DNA of 64,000 nt from NCBI GenBank assembly GCA_944472155.2, contig OX235279.1, positions 55,525,564 through 55,589,563 of the forward strand. The letters run 5' to 3'. This stretch comes from Trichobilharzia szidati. Lineage: Eukaryota; Platyhelminthes; Trematoda; Strigeidida; Schistosomatidae. The position numbers and the translations under genes are program-made. The notes beneath the pieces were generated by a model. That model was given only the letters and a program-made list of their open reading frames with translations. It did no database searches and was not told where the DNA came from. This document shows, in pieces, positions 62,201 through 63,029 of the stretch. Within the stretch, counting starts at the first letter, position 1. Each line of letters starts with the position of its first letter.

Positions 62201-62207
62201 TGGGCCA
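1..62207 (-). CDS. ATR: ATR-type PI3K-like checkpoint kinase, 36 exons, C-terminal kinase part outside window
   Basis: Spliced gene read from high to low coordinates. ATR is the nuclear PIKK that, with its partner ATRIP, is activated on RPA-coated single-stranded DNA and phosphorylates CHK1 and other checkpoint targets. Identification rests on collinear family blocks: SNWCIYRL near the N terminus, GILAFFDNM followed by LGPNHV (UME region), LGNLGAIDPC, LAVQELLKLF, LWNLFPEY..PLLTSRY, LASFLSSIP-like and SLARALLHWE, SLHDSDGLAGVLSAI, AHRAEAAWRLGDWDTL, and GGYTRAYDTIVRL. All 35 firmly called exons join in phase with GT-AG borders and give about 2140 residues, close to the matching stretch of animal ATR (family total about 2600). 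The kinase and FATC domains should lie left of position 1. The order and the GAIDP and UME blocks exclude ATM, SMG1 and DNA-PKcs. No promoter or start codon was identified. Every mobile element in the window lies in an intron or upstream of the first exon. Confidence 0.93.
225..1437 (-). other. ATR intron 35
   Basis: 1.2 kb. A patch at 640-990 is less AT-rich than its surroundings and has repeat-like wording (CAATGGCCTATGAATTCC, AGTCGGTGGGTGCATACT), but I could not assign it to a family. Nothing else seen. Confidence 0.6.
1438..1659 (-). CDS. ATR: ATR exon 35, FAT domain
   Basis: 74 codons, acceptor TTCATTTTTAG, donor GTTAGT, phase 0. It encodes RTSEWSKILSQLRVDQVTEL, then ALEGPGGYTRAYDTIVRLSC, matching the SFERGSYQRGYEYIVRLHML block. 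Confidence 0.96.
2335..2492 (+). mobile_element. tRNA-derived SINE copy 1 (5' degraded)
   Basis: GCCGACCATGCACATGGTCC, a good B box GAGGTTCAATCCCC, then CTGCCGACGCACACTCGATA and TACGGTGTGGCATCAGGCTG, the same order as at 37139. The 5' end is less clear, and the 3' tail is AATCAAAAATATAAATA. Intron 34. Confidence 0.75.
2500..4080 (-). other. ATR intron 34, unassigned part
   Basis: AT-rich sequence. A 145-codon plus-strand frame at 3465-3902 has no recognisable domain and ends next to a repeat-like segment. No supported feature. Confidence 0.5.
4090..4300 (-). mobile_element. Related Penelope-like terminal repeat
   Basis: Shares with 52335-52470 the blocks ATCACACAGTGTTG, GATGACGTTTCGAGCA and CTCATAATCATATCAA in the same order and orientation. 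No coding remnant is visible here. Intron 34. Confidence 0.68.
4184..4222 (-). ncRNA. Hammerhead-ribozyme-like motif (probably inactive)
   Basis: On the minus strand: ATTATGA, stem GAGCA / loop ATAGTTTG / stem TGCTC, then GAAAC. The stem II and GAAA box fit a hammerhead. The first box should be CTGATGA but reads ATTATGA, with the invariant G5 lost. The repeat at 52383-52425 has the same change. Such ribozymes are known in Penelope-like terminal repeats. Confidence 0.45.
4301..5077 (-). other. ATR intron 34, region before exon 35
   Basis: Contains repeat-like text at 4650-5000. At 4944-4965 TTCCTAATTAGGACGAAACC looks like the stem II and GAAAC end of another hammerhead, but the CTGATGA box is absent on that strand. 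Confidence 0.4.
5078..5568 (-). CDS. ATR: ATR exon 34, FAT domain
   Basis: Largest exon, 491 bases: acceptor TAAATTTTAG, donor GTGTGT. It encodes LAGVLSAIQLAFAAFDQEIN, LRALELENEGQLDMAAAAYE, HDNQHLLMYSGLFRCELPDP and NAHRAEAAWRLGDWDTLHET. These are the FAT tetratricopeptide-like repeats (ESLGLLRDATACYDRA..YRVEAAWKLSQWDLV in animals). A basic stretch RRRDPKGRNK interrupts the first repeat. Confidence 0.96.
5569..6706 (-). other. ATR intron 33
   Basis: 1.1 kb of AT-rich sequence. No element or RNA recognised. Confidence 0.6.
6707..7054 (-). CDS. ATR: ATR exon 33, FAT domain
   Basis: Acceptor TGTATTTTAG, 348 bases, donor GTAAGA. It encodes IERVASFLSSIPNLLQAKVS and CGSLARALLHWELAYSED, a close match to the FAT TPR block (FLDLIPQDTLA..AYTRAVMHFE). 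It ends LHDSDG, equivalent to MHEPDG. An insert of about 40 residues rich in Ser and Lys separates the two blocks. Confidence 0.95.
7144..7348 (-). CDS. ATR: ATR exon 32, start of FAT
   Basis: Acceptor GATCATTAAG, 205 bases, donor GTAAGT. It encodes FSLAVQTIFGLLDYLRRWLE, equivalent to the QTVFSMLDHLTQW helix, followed by a Ser/Lys-rich linker that is also present in animal ATR. Confidence 0.93.
7349..8700 (-). other. ATR intron 31
   Basis: 1.35 kb, no element recognised. The frame at 7450-7580 was examined as an exon and rejected. Confidence 0.6.
8701..8808 (-). CDS. ATR: ATR exon 31
   Basis: 36 codons, acceptor TTTGTTAG, donor GTATGT, phase 0. It encodes LHSEVMAVFTEVSESIRESG; EVMAVF matches the EIMAVL motif of the family. 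Confidence 0.9.
9369..9506 (-). CDS. ATR: ATR exon 30
   Basis: 46 codons, acceptor TTTTTTTTAG, donor GTGAGT, phase 0. It encodes IKSPLVFRIFQFCEPVVKAD through DDSENGISA, matching the IFxxCxxxxxxD helix of ATR. Confidence 0.9.
9931..10048 (-). CDS. ATR: ATR exon 29
   Basis: Acceptor TTGCTTTTTAG, 118 bases, donor GTAAGT. It encodes YVVESFINWSTVHIPIITNQ, then SWIRLWSGSLSSH. It completes the TSRY motif with exon 28. Confidence 0.9.
10471..10664 (-). CDS. ATR: ATR exon 28
   Basis: Acceptor TTTTTCGCTTAG, 194 bases, donor GTAAGC. It encodes DSAALAVQELLKLFKV, then ELWNLFPEYMRDLFAPLLTS, a collinear match to the AIQELL..LWRRFPEHVREIL segment that precedes FAT. Confidence 0.95.
11033..11177 (-). CDS. 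ATR: ATR exon 27
   Basis: Acceptor TTTTTAATAG, 145 bases, donor GTAAGC. The first base completes the Arg of GAIDPCR. It continues LCLSNGEGKPGSHNEKDPE, then FHVLCELAKIYLRAASPRQL, equivalent to the YGLLMELTRAYLA helix. Confidence 0.92.
11520..11942 (-). CDS. ATR: ATR exon 26, GAIDP block
   Basis: Acceptor CTTCTCTGTAG, 423 bases, donor GTATTC. It encodes RRSCFINDSNHTETEIHQLL through LYAQWLGNLGAIDPC. The last motif is one of the strongest ATR signatures (LGELGAIDPGRLD). A Ser-rich loop (RSISSSKGTDIQSISSDTVQ) is longer than in vertebrates and has several SQ/TD-type sites. Confidence 0.95.
12038..12133 (-). CDS. ATR: ATR exon 25
   Basis: Acceptor TTTATTTTAG, 96 bases, donor GTAAGT. It encodes EQLGDRLSCLFFLPRLPSLL through QQILDDLCP, matching the IYFLPxHP turn of ATR. 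Confidence 0.88.
12371..12404. repeat. AT microsatellite
   Basis: Uninterrupted AT dinucleotide run of about 34 bp in intron 24. Confidence 0.97.
12966..13085 (-). CDS. ATR: ATR exon 24
   Basis: Acceptor TATTTATAG, 120 bases, donor GTTAGT. It encodes LEPESLNELLPDLGATLVGL through FHYLFLEK, equivalent to the LGxLLSHVIVALL helix of ATR. Confidence 0.9.
13187..13258 (-). CDS. ATR: ATR exon 23, end of UME
   Basis: Acceptor CTATCTTTTAG, 72 bases, donor GTAAGT. It encodes ICLRYNTSPFAKVVVKAWRS and FIR, matching the RAWxxFVR part of UME. One base in, two out. Confidence 0.88.
13866..14110 (-). mobile_element. SINE-like unit with tRNA-like head and LINE D ends
   Basis: Read on the minus strand, a head with a Pol III B-box-like GGGTTCGATATCC near 14050 and an upstream TTTGCGGTGGAAC stretch is followed by GGTTGGGCATGAGGTTAAC, which resembles the D1 leader. 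It then goes straight to GAAGCCTTATGTCCCACTCT and an AATAATAATAA tail, the 3' end of LINE D. About 245 bp in total, no coding capacity. Confidence 0.65.
14111..14693 (-). other. ATR intron 22, left of A1
   Basis: Nothing recognised between the SINE-like unit and A1. Confidence 0.6.
15323..15930 (+). pseudogene. A1 endonuclease region (broken)
   Basis: APE-type endonuclease half of A1. It starts around FKLATYNVRTL, meets a stop after LIQI, shifts frame, then runs from MYHLRLSGDPVAS through VSAYAPTDC and AGDLNAQVGRLG to a stop after SFEQITTCF. The catalytic histidine region follows in another frame near 16100 (ASNHALVRARF). It cannot make a full nuclease without frame repair. Confidence 0.85.
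16377..17526 (+). pseudogene. A1 reverse transcriptase region (broken)
   Basis: Three overlapping reading frames carry successive RT motifs: a connector (ELESAAASGNSRKLFQLIRA), KRHKAPGPDNLP, NHRGISLLPVASNI, then after a frame change FTLRQLLEHHHTY, DIRAAFDSLDRTVLW (motif A), SGVKQACLISPFLFN (motif B) and YADDIVLL (motif C). The catalytic aspartates are present although the frame is broken twice. Confidence 0.87.
18540..18718 (-). CDS. ATR: ATR exon 22, UME domain
   Basis: Acceptor TTCATTTAG, 179 bases, donor GTGAGT. It encodes FLGHYVCGILAFFDNMLL, then VVFIQLLGPNHVTRMRAKF, the hallmark of the UME domain (LLGILAFF..LMGxKHVxxVR in animals). The A1 LINE ends about 40 bp downstream of its donor. 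Confidence 0.93.
19529..19732 (-). CDS. ATR: ATR exon 21, approach to UME
   Basis: 68 codons, acceptor GTTTTTCGCAG, donor GTAAAT, phase 0. It encodes AHLSMSIERIARLNDISRLM through SSGLTPIAGRNFVL. Directly precedes the UME block. Confidence 0.9.
20296..20335 (+). repeat. tRNA-like A-box sequence
   Basis: TTAGCTGAGTGGTTAAGTAG is a good A box (TRGCNNAGTGG type). No B box was found within 60 bp. Probably a worn SINE head. Intron 20. Confidence 0.35.
20555..20662 (-). CDS. ATR: ATR exon 20
   Basis: 36 codons, acceptor GACTTATAG, donor GTAATC, phase 0. It encodes EYVAKIVQLCVLPEILVYIF, then TRTSKEDQAVHLAFLE. This matches the stretch before the UME region of ATR in which a YIF-type helix is followed by an acidic Ser/Lys turn. 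Confidence 0.88.
20930..21270 (+). mobile_element. LINE family D 3' end (D3)
   Basis: Plus-strand 3' fragment. ACTAGAAAGAACAAGCAAAA and the following 150 bp match the corresponding part of D2 near 43950-44100. It ends GTAGCCTTATGTCCCACTAA and AATAATAAA. No coding capacity. Intron 19. Confidence 0.75.
21370..21403. repeat. TAA microsatellite
   Basis: About eleven TAA units in intron 19, roughly 100 bp beyond D3. It could be the expanded tail of a LINE D insertion. Confidence 0.95.
21752..21859 (-). CDS. ATR: ATR exon 19
   Basis: 36 codons, acceptor TTTTTTGTAG, donor GTAAAC, phase 0. It encodes ELIAALFIALVLRGNQESHL through PYLDNKQ. Confidence 0.87.
22065..22154 (-). CDS. ATR: ATR exon 18
   Basis: 30-codon exon: acceptor TTTATTTTAG, donor GTAAGC, phase 0 at both ends. 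It encodes VIVEHMDQSVFQTMESLSRL through EKRILIK. Confidence 0.83.
22490..22575 (-). repeat. tRNA-like sequence, probably SINE head
   Basis: Minus strand TAGCTGATGGG (A-box-like) is followed about 35 bp later by GTTCGATTCCCGG (B box). The T stem does not pair perfectly and no acceptor stem closes it, so a functional tRNA is unlikely. Intron 17. Confidence 0.5.
22968..26270 (-). mobile_element. RTE-clade LINE, family D copy D1 (near full length, decayed)
   Basis: Second LINE family on the minus strand. From its 5' end: leader around 26160-26270 (GGTTGGGCGTGCGGTTAAGG), endonuclease IRMGTWNVRTMYKAAQVGKE (about 26000), VRCYAPTNNSEQG (25690), connector, RT YQRKATQASLCKNWCGIMLL and PPEQAGFRRGKSCADQIAGI (24200-24330), GVNAGVREGCLLSPMM (23950), NTEKTVKITNEQ (23680), C-terminal region, and a 3' end GTTCCACTCGGAACGCG ending in an AAT repeat at 22968-22980. 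Many stops; dead. Intron 17. Confidence 0.85.
26333..26407 (-). CDS. ATR: ATR exon 17
   Basis: 25-codon exon: acceptor CTTGTAG, donor GTAAAT, phase 0 at both ends. It encodes IQSIISLLRLPTAQVLRLGD and HQLAQ. It lies about 60 bp below the 5' end of the decayed D1 LINE. Confidence 0.82.
26963..27025 (-). CDS. ATR: ATR exon 16
   Basis: Short 21-codon exon: acceptor TTAATTTTTAG, donor GTACCT, phase 0 at both ends. It encodes LQFGIFIDKVFERFTSPLIV and K. Confidence 0.8.
27483..27882 (-). CDS. ATR: ATR exon 15
   Basis: Acceptor CTAATAATTAG, 400 bases, donor GTGAGA. It encodes KIFGDASCNLSKADLKSWLF through HPMFGAVYAQ. Middle HEAT region, with a polar loop (SSETLSTGSPNVTST). Confidence 0.9.
27883..29161 (-). 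other. ATR intron 14
   Basis: 1.3 kb. Some repeat-like patches near 28200-28400 (for example GTGGGGACCCGATTCACAAA) were not assigned. Confidence 0.5.
29162..29291 (-). CDS. ATR: ATR exon 14
   Basis: Acceptor CTTCTCTAG, 130 bases, donor GTAAAG. It encodes LMNDFAVYLASHIQWNFLS through LKNLHRFTPHII, phase 1 in and 2 out. It was found only by splice logic. Confidence 0.87.
29386..29642 (-). CDS. ATR: ATR exon 13
   Basis: Acceptor TTATTTTAG, 257 bases, donor GTAAGA. It encodes KVKTNRFMTKSTILLLYRLS through YDNHDMEKAVE. The middle has an Asn-rich insert (CTNNHNGPG) that looks like a loop between helices. Intron to exon 14 is 94 bp. Confidence 0.88.
30007..30027. repeat. AT microsatellite
   Basis: Short AT dinucleotide run in intron 12. 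Confidence 0.9.
30120..30394 (-). CDS. ATR: ATR exon 12
   Basis: Acceptor TACTTTCAG, 275 bases, donor GTAAGC. It encodes TQVACDKRYWVYLCGATISL through RQHVFVKLF, then two bases of a Glu codon finished by exon 13. HEAT-like helices. Confidence 0.9.
30395..31669 (-). other. ATR intron 11, part without LINE
   Basis: AT-rich. GGGTTCGAGTCGGGTACCC at 30464-30482 resembles a B box but has no A box near it. Otherwise nothing recognised. Confidence 0.45.
31670..31950 (-). mobile_element. Decayed family B/C LINE fragment
   Basis: About 280 bp alignable by eye to C1 33790-34010: TTCGGTAGCCGGATATCATG, TCGTCAGTAATCAGTCCATT and AAACTAGGAGTCAATGCAGA. No frame survives. Intron 11. Confidence 0.72.
32000..32088 (-). 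CDS. ATR: ATR exon 11
   Basis: Acceptor TTTATTATAG, 89 bases, donor GTAAGC. It encodes LYINYSNMTLSHKFTDQ..SENAL. It bridges the phase difference between exons 10 and 12. Confidence 0.82.
32612..32781 (-). CDS. ATR: ATR exon 10
   Basis: Acceptor CACTTTCAG, 170 bases, donor GTAGGT. It encodes LKDLIQKLSAQAVHTVFNQL through LLSKAVITIK, a helical repeat. Phase 2 in, phase 1 out. Confidence 0.87.
33110..34547 (-). mobile_element. RTE-clade LINE, family C copy C1, 5' truncated, with target-site duplication
   Basis: Carries a shortened RT end (AYGELLLEVVTTSGVRQGCP, DLEYADD, CNVRMFGMRFAP) and the complete 3' region. Flanks GTG-N-CCTTGATG at 33098-33109 and 34548-34559 match at 11 of 12 bases, so it is a true 5'-truncated insertion. 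Collinear with C2 with no indel: every aligned base is offset by exactly 11760. A one-base frameshift before the GKEGKSIDE segment and a frame break after YADD are shared with C2. Sense to ATR, intron 9. Confidence 0.92.
34555..34680 (-). repeat. Fragment of the D leader / SINE body
   Basis: Minus-strand GGTTTGGCGTCAGGTTAACG and a CCTAAAACCTCTCC-type segment match the unit at 13866-14110 and the D1 leader. The C1 LINE inserted at its edge, so its remainder should be on the far side of C1 near 33000-33098. Confidence 0.55.
35159..35202. repeat. AT microsatellite with one AC
   Basis: TA run of about 44 bp broken once by ATACATAT, in intron 9. Confidence 0.95.
35577..35800 (-). mobile_element. 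LINE family D 3' end (D4)
   Basis: Minus strand: AAAGCCCTGTGTTCCACTCG just before an AATAATAAATAATAATAAT-like tail at 35580-35600, preceded by residues of the C-terminal Trp/Arg-rich region. Short 5'-truncated copy in intron 9. Confidence 0.72.
36311..36489 (-). CDS. ATR: ATR exon 9
   Basis: Acceptor CTTACTTTAG, 179 bases, donor GTAAGT. The frame CKSVVSKFLLSSG..IKHWIVFTRIWGGL keeps phase with exon 8 (phase 0) and exon 10 (two bases carried over). A different frame across the same DNA is also open and hydrophobic, but it does not splice in phase. Confidence 0.85.
37139..37330 (+). mobile_element. tRNA-derived SINE copy 2
   Basis: TGTGTCGGTGGTGCAGCGGT starts a tRNA-like head, with an A-box-like segment and a degenerate B box (GGAGTCAGACCCC). 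The body GCCGACGCACACCCGATATC and the end GGTGTGGAATCAAGCTATAA are shared with the copy at 2335. It has a short A-rich tail and lies in intron 8. Confidence 0.75.
37660..38769 (+). mobile_element. LINE family D copy D2, 5' part (decayed, split by A2)
   Basis: Decayed endonuclease half on the plus strand, starting around 37745 with GPWNNQTMF and GKAAQISEEMRRYGIELLRM (near 37790), the D-family start after GTWNVRTM. Later segments show EVRYIAEFIFNAQEVKDDAK (38440). The sequence stops at A2 and resumes on its other side. No intact frame. Confidence 0.72.
39752..40901 (-). pseudogene. A2 reverse transcriptase region (broken)
   Basis: Twin of the A1 RT. Motif A (AAFDSLDRTVLW), motif B (GVKQACLISPFLFN) and motif C (YADDIVLL) are present but lie in three frames, broken at the same places as A1. 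Ser replaces Thr in ALYRNSSGRV. Confidence 0.87.
41348..41960 (-). pseudogene. A2 endonuclease region (broken)
   Basis: Twin of the A1 endonuclease segment, with the same stop after LIQI, the same frame change and the same stop after EQITTCF. Motifs VVSAYAPTDC and LAGDLNAQVG are intact in the second frame. Confidence 0.85.
42590..44270 (+). mobile_element. LINE family D copy D2, 3' part (decayed)
   Basis: Continuation of D2 after A2: connector VKDSGGKPITTE and LLKAGEATGPDTISPEAVRK (42710-42850), RT motif B remnant FQVKTGVSQRCLHSP near 43350, KINKLTEVSRKTGLQIKI (43520), and the C terminus near 44050 with GGSGEGLDMRWREV and the typical 3' region. All frames broken. Confidence 0.75.
44442..44687 (-). 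CDS. ATR: ATR exon 8
   Basis: Acceptor ATTTTACAG, 246 bases (82 codons), donor GTAAAA, phase 0 at both ends. It encodes ACIQVLNTDWIRNSDQQNLK through LPIEMLNIE. The C2 LINE starts about 180 bp upstream of it; the end of the D2 LINE lies about 170 bp downstream. Confidence 0.9.
44870..46545 (-). mobile_element. RTE-clade LINE, family C copy C2, RT and 3' part
   Basis: Longer sister of C1. It includes RT motifs NNHMGISLTDTVSKVLG, QAGFRPGRGCIDHIFTLRQI, IFLDLKAVFGSVDQEVLW (motif A), SGVRQGCPLSPFLF (motif B) and LEYADD, followed by the broken C-terminal region. Its 3' tail reads CAGTCAGTCAGTC next to the host intron. The upstream part continues at 46940-47116 and 47553-47960, interrupted by an inverted patch and a nested D element. 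Confidence 0.9.
46548..46930 (+). repeat. Inverted patch of family C 3' region inside C2
   Basis: Plus-strand stretch encoding MKRLAVFDHRCLRSISCVKW, then LGKEGKSIDETVKLHRLRWL and WKRASGGQTETWYQSMKS, the C-terminal region of the LINE. It is complementary to 45185-45560 of C2. The central part (about 46640-46850) looks identical, while both edges are diverged. It takes the place of about 350 bp of the connector that family member B1 has between 57500 and 57845. Confidence 0.85.
46940..47116 (-). mobile_element. C2 continuation: endonuclease-RT connector
   Basis: Minus-strand match to the B1 segment that reads WISTASSELIDARRLIPASS and onwards (B1 57310-57490). It includes the TCCGGAGAGCTCCGAAT core. 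It links the endonuclease fragment of C2 with its RT across the D5 insertion. Confidence 0.78.
47129..47540 (+). mobile_element. LINE family D 3' end (D5), nested in C2
   Basis: Plus-strand 3' end of the second LINE family: CREKWRWIGHTLGKPSSDI at the C terminus, then GAAGCCCTATGTTCCTCGAGG and an ATAAT-rich tail. Flanked by ACAG(C/A)TGTGTCT at 47117-47128 and 47541-47552, 11 of 12 bases. Removing it rejoins the C2 sequence in register with B1, so it inserted after C2. Confidence 0.88.
47553..47960 (-). mobile_element. C2 continuation: endonuclease C-terminal fragment
   Basis: Encodes SGDHLLQFCSDSHLFLVSTN, then LVEDCLFFWNTNPDSDHSLV with the catalytic SDH motif, and TTCCAGGCTTCCTCAGG, which matches B1 near 57260. 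The element is truncated at about 47960. It appears to be the 5' end of what remains of C2. Confidence 0.82.
48600..51660 (-). mobile_element. Decayed LINE, family A (copy A3)
   Basis: Old copy of the family A element recognised piecemeal: a motif C remnant (HGYVDDIVLLCDD) near 49200, a Leu-rich RT helix (FILLQLFEHREVYC) near 49500, the linker around 49900-50000 and the 5' region with GAGGGTTGAGATACTGC near 51400. No long frame survives. It lies in intron 7, next to the truncated 5' end of C2. Confidence 0.75.
51995..52297 (-). CDS. ATR: ATR exon 7
   Basis: Acceptor TTGTTTACAG, 303 bases (101 codons), donor GTGAGT, phase 0 at both ends. It encodes RALDAIYQGTDTLFNL through FPHLKLLNT, a helical repeat region. 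Penelope-like debris begins about 35 bp upstream of its acceptor. Confidence 0.9.
52330..52790 (-). mobile_element. Penelope-like element 3' remnant with GIY-YIG end and hammerhead-like motif
   Basis: The frame at 52478-52780 contains SSAVAPHSLARNHKMGWSRV, then RWRKTLTTEALFIDSTPH. This matches the usual C-terminal pattern of Penelope-like GIY-YIG endonucleases (xAVAxHSxxxxHxxDWxxAxVL..REAxxI). Downstream on the same strand, at 52383-52425, is a hammerhead-like core. It lies in intron 6 about 35 bp from the exon 7 acceptor. The catalytic GIY and YIG residues are not in the surviving part. Confidence 0.68.
52980..54300 (-). mobile_element. Decayed family B/C LINE
   Basis: Old minus-strand copy: CCCGAGGCCCCCACCCAGAC near 53010, GACTTGCCCTCCTTATTGTA (53125), GAACACACGTCCTTTGATGG (53290), GCCAAACGAGCCTTTTGTAT (53356), GGCAATACTGGACATCCCGC (53692). 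These correspond in order to the C1/C2 3' region and RT. Heavily mutated. Intron 6. Confidence 0.75.
54888..55002 (-). CDS. ATR: ATR exon 6
   Basis: Acceptor TGTTTTTTAG, 115 bases, donor GTCAGT. It encodes YTLGSLFASFHAYLPLVVHR and ends ELTDVYGKQ in phase 0. It looks like an amphipathic HEAT-type helix pair. The intron to exon 5 is only 41 bp. Confidence 0.87.
55044..55123 (-). CDS. ATR: ATR exon 5
   Basis: Acceptor TTTTTGTAG, 80 bases, donor GTAATT. It encodes SNELKFLCSPVELTTLKEAY and leaves two bases that complete a Ser codon with exon 6. This exon is required: exons 4 and 6 are out of phase without it. Confidence 0.85.
55171..55265 (-). CDS. ATR: ATR exon 4
   Basis: Acceptor ACTTACTAG, 95 bases, donor GTTAGT. 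It encodes AMELSDQKVSHDFHWKLK..VVCHDE. The other two frames are closed. A 47-bp intron separates it from exon 5 and a 5.1-kb intron from exon 3. Confidence 0.82.
55753..55764. repeat. Target-site duplication, left of B1
   Basis: ACAAGCTCAGTG, identical to 58810-58821. Confidence 0.93.
55790..56905 (+). pseudogene. B1 ORF: leader plus APE-type endonuclease
   Basis: 371-codon open frame. About 190 N-terminal residues are Ser-, Thr- and basic-rich with a SSSSSLL stretch and no known fold. The endonuclease starts at FHIGAFNVRTLCQIG, has CCVSETRI (catalytic Glu), VISAYAPTDCSSD, and VLSSDFNAQVGKL where the usual GDFN is SDFN. A frameshift just after that stops the frame. It continues in the next ORF after about 30 bp. 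The start at 55790 is simply the first ATG. Confidence 0.8.
56937..58565 (+). pseudogene. B1 ORF: endonuclease end and truncated reverse transcriptase
   Basis: 542-codon frame. Residues 1-60 finish the endonuclease (FLVSTNFKHKERHCLTW, WTQIDHIAISYRW, DTDHALVRAH with the catalytic His). A helical connector follows, then RT motifs: GKAAGPDGIIPEVF, DNHRRISLTNIVSKI, QAGFRPGRGCIDHIFTLRQI, IFLDLKVAFDSVDREVLW (motif A), SGVRQGCPLSPFLFN (motif B), and LMDLEYA, where the motif C Asp-Asp should follow. Instead the frame enters a GC-rich junction and ends at PPHTS. Polymerase activity is not expected. Confidence 0.85.
58810..58821. repeat. Target-site duplication, right of B1
   Basis: ACAAGCTCAGTG, identical to 55753-55764. 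The element tail CCAGCCAGCCA abuts it. Confidence 0.93.
58822..60002 (-). other. ATR intron 3, between B1 and the LINE fragment
   Basis: 1.2 kb of AT-rich DNA with no recognised element. Confidence 0.55.
60003..60333 (+). mobile_element. LINE family B/C 3' end fragment
   Basis: Plus-strand copy of the last 330 bp: GGAAGGTGTAGACTTCCTGG, TTGGTGAAATGGCTCAAAAT, and GCAAAGTTCTATGTCAAAAA followed by three copies of CCGA. It lies in intron 3 between B1 and exon 3. The start resembles the C family (CTAACTGTTGT in the other orientation). Confidence 0.82.
60373..60543 (-). CDS. ATR: ATR exon 3, SNW block
   Basis: Acceptor AAAAATAG, 171 bases, donor GTAAAT. It encodes FSNWCIYRLIVIACRP, which matches the FSNWIxxRL block about 100 residues into animal ATR, followed by a helical stretch ending LVSVLQ. 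Phase 1 in and phase 1 out, joining exons 2 and 4 without a frame change. Confidence 0.88.
60855..60905 (+). mobile_element. LINE family D 3' terminal scrap
   Basis: CTTGAAGCCCTATGTTCCACT matches the 3' terminal signature seen in D1, D3, D4 and D5. Only about 50 bp is recognisable. Confidence 0.55.
60906..61333 (-). other. ATR intron 2
   Basis: Apart from the LINE D scrap at 60855-60905 in the same intron, nothing recognised. Confidence 0.55.
61334..61515 (-). CDS. ATR: ATR exon 2, N-terminal HEAT region
   Basis: Acceptor CCCTTTAG, 182 coding bases, donor GTGAGT. The frame contains KLVYCILDEIAGSVDRL and ends at LTNDLMD with one base of the next codon. That base plus the first two of exon 3 make an Asp codon. 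It corresponds to the segment just before the SNW block of ATR. Confidence 0.85.
62137..62207 (-). CDS. ATR: ATR exon 1 (tentative, most upstream found)
   Basis: On the minus strand a TTTCACAG acceptor precedes 71 bases with an open frame, WPKRILFMILKIVNMGAVHS, then a donor GTACGT. It enters in phase 0 and leaves in phase 2, exactly what exon 2 needs. It contains no clear family motif and an internal ATG, so it could instead be part of the 5' exon or a chance frame. Confidence 0.45.
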
Positions 62208-63029
62208 CTGTGAAACATTTTAAGCCATTTTAACACCAATCGCCAACTGTTGATTCTTAATTAGGGAGAATAAAACTTTCTACATGGATCAGACCTACCA
62301 TCAGTGATTTCAAAAATTAGTGCTACTTAGCTCAAACTACCCATAGTTATCTCCCAACCTAATTTTTTCTTTAGGCCAACGTTTCATGGAGGGGAACGTT
62401 GTGGCTTGGTTTCCGTAACACGTACCACAAACATCTCTACGGATGAAGACTTAAAACTTCACCGACCAACTTAAACTCGTTAAATAGCGTTCTATTTCAA
62501 TCTTAGTACTATTTGCTTTGTGTTGGCATCTTCTGATTGGTCACGAACTTGAAGCAGTCTTCAGGTGTTTTGCACTATTATGGTTTTTAATAGTTAGGCA
62601 GAAAAATGTTCGGAATTAACTCATTTTAGGAGTAAAGTAAGATTGCAAAGCTGCTGCCGAGCTTTTAGCAAGCATAACGAAGACCTGATGAAGAATGGAT
62701 GAACAGTGATTGAAGTGGCTAAAAGTGTAGGACTAACAACATAAGAGGATGTGGATAGACACATAAAAATCAAGCGCATTATGAAAAACTACACTTGATG
62801 TTTACATTCTCAATTGGCAAACAACAAGACTTGCACAGTCAGCATTTCAACAGAACGAAACCTCATGCAGAGACGACCTACTAGAAAAATACTTCTCACA
62901 TATGCTGATTATAGTACATAGAGTACTACTGTGAGCAAAATTACTGCTCTTAATTATATCAGCCGTCAGAATTTGCTATTAAGTCTGCATAAAACTGCTT
63001 TTGCGGCAGTGGAAAGTCTAACAAGTCAT
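62208..63029 (-). other. Upstream of the first ATR exon found
   Basis: Should hold either a further intron or the promoter region. No TATA-like box, CpG cluster or convincing first exon was found. B2 begins at its far end. Confidence 0.4.
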
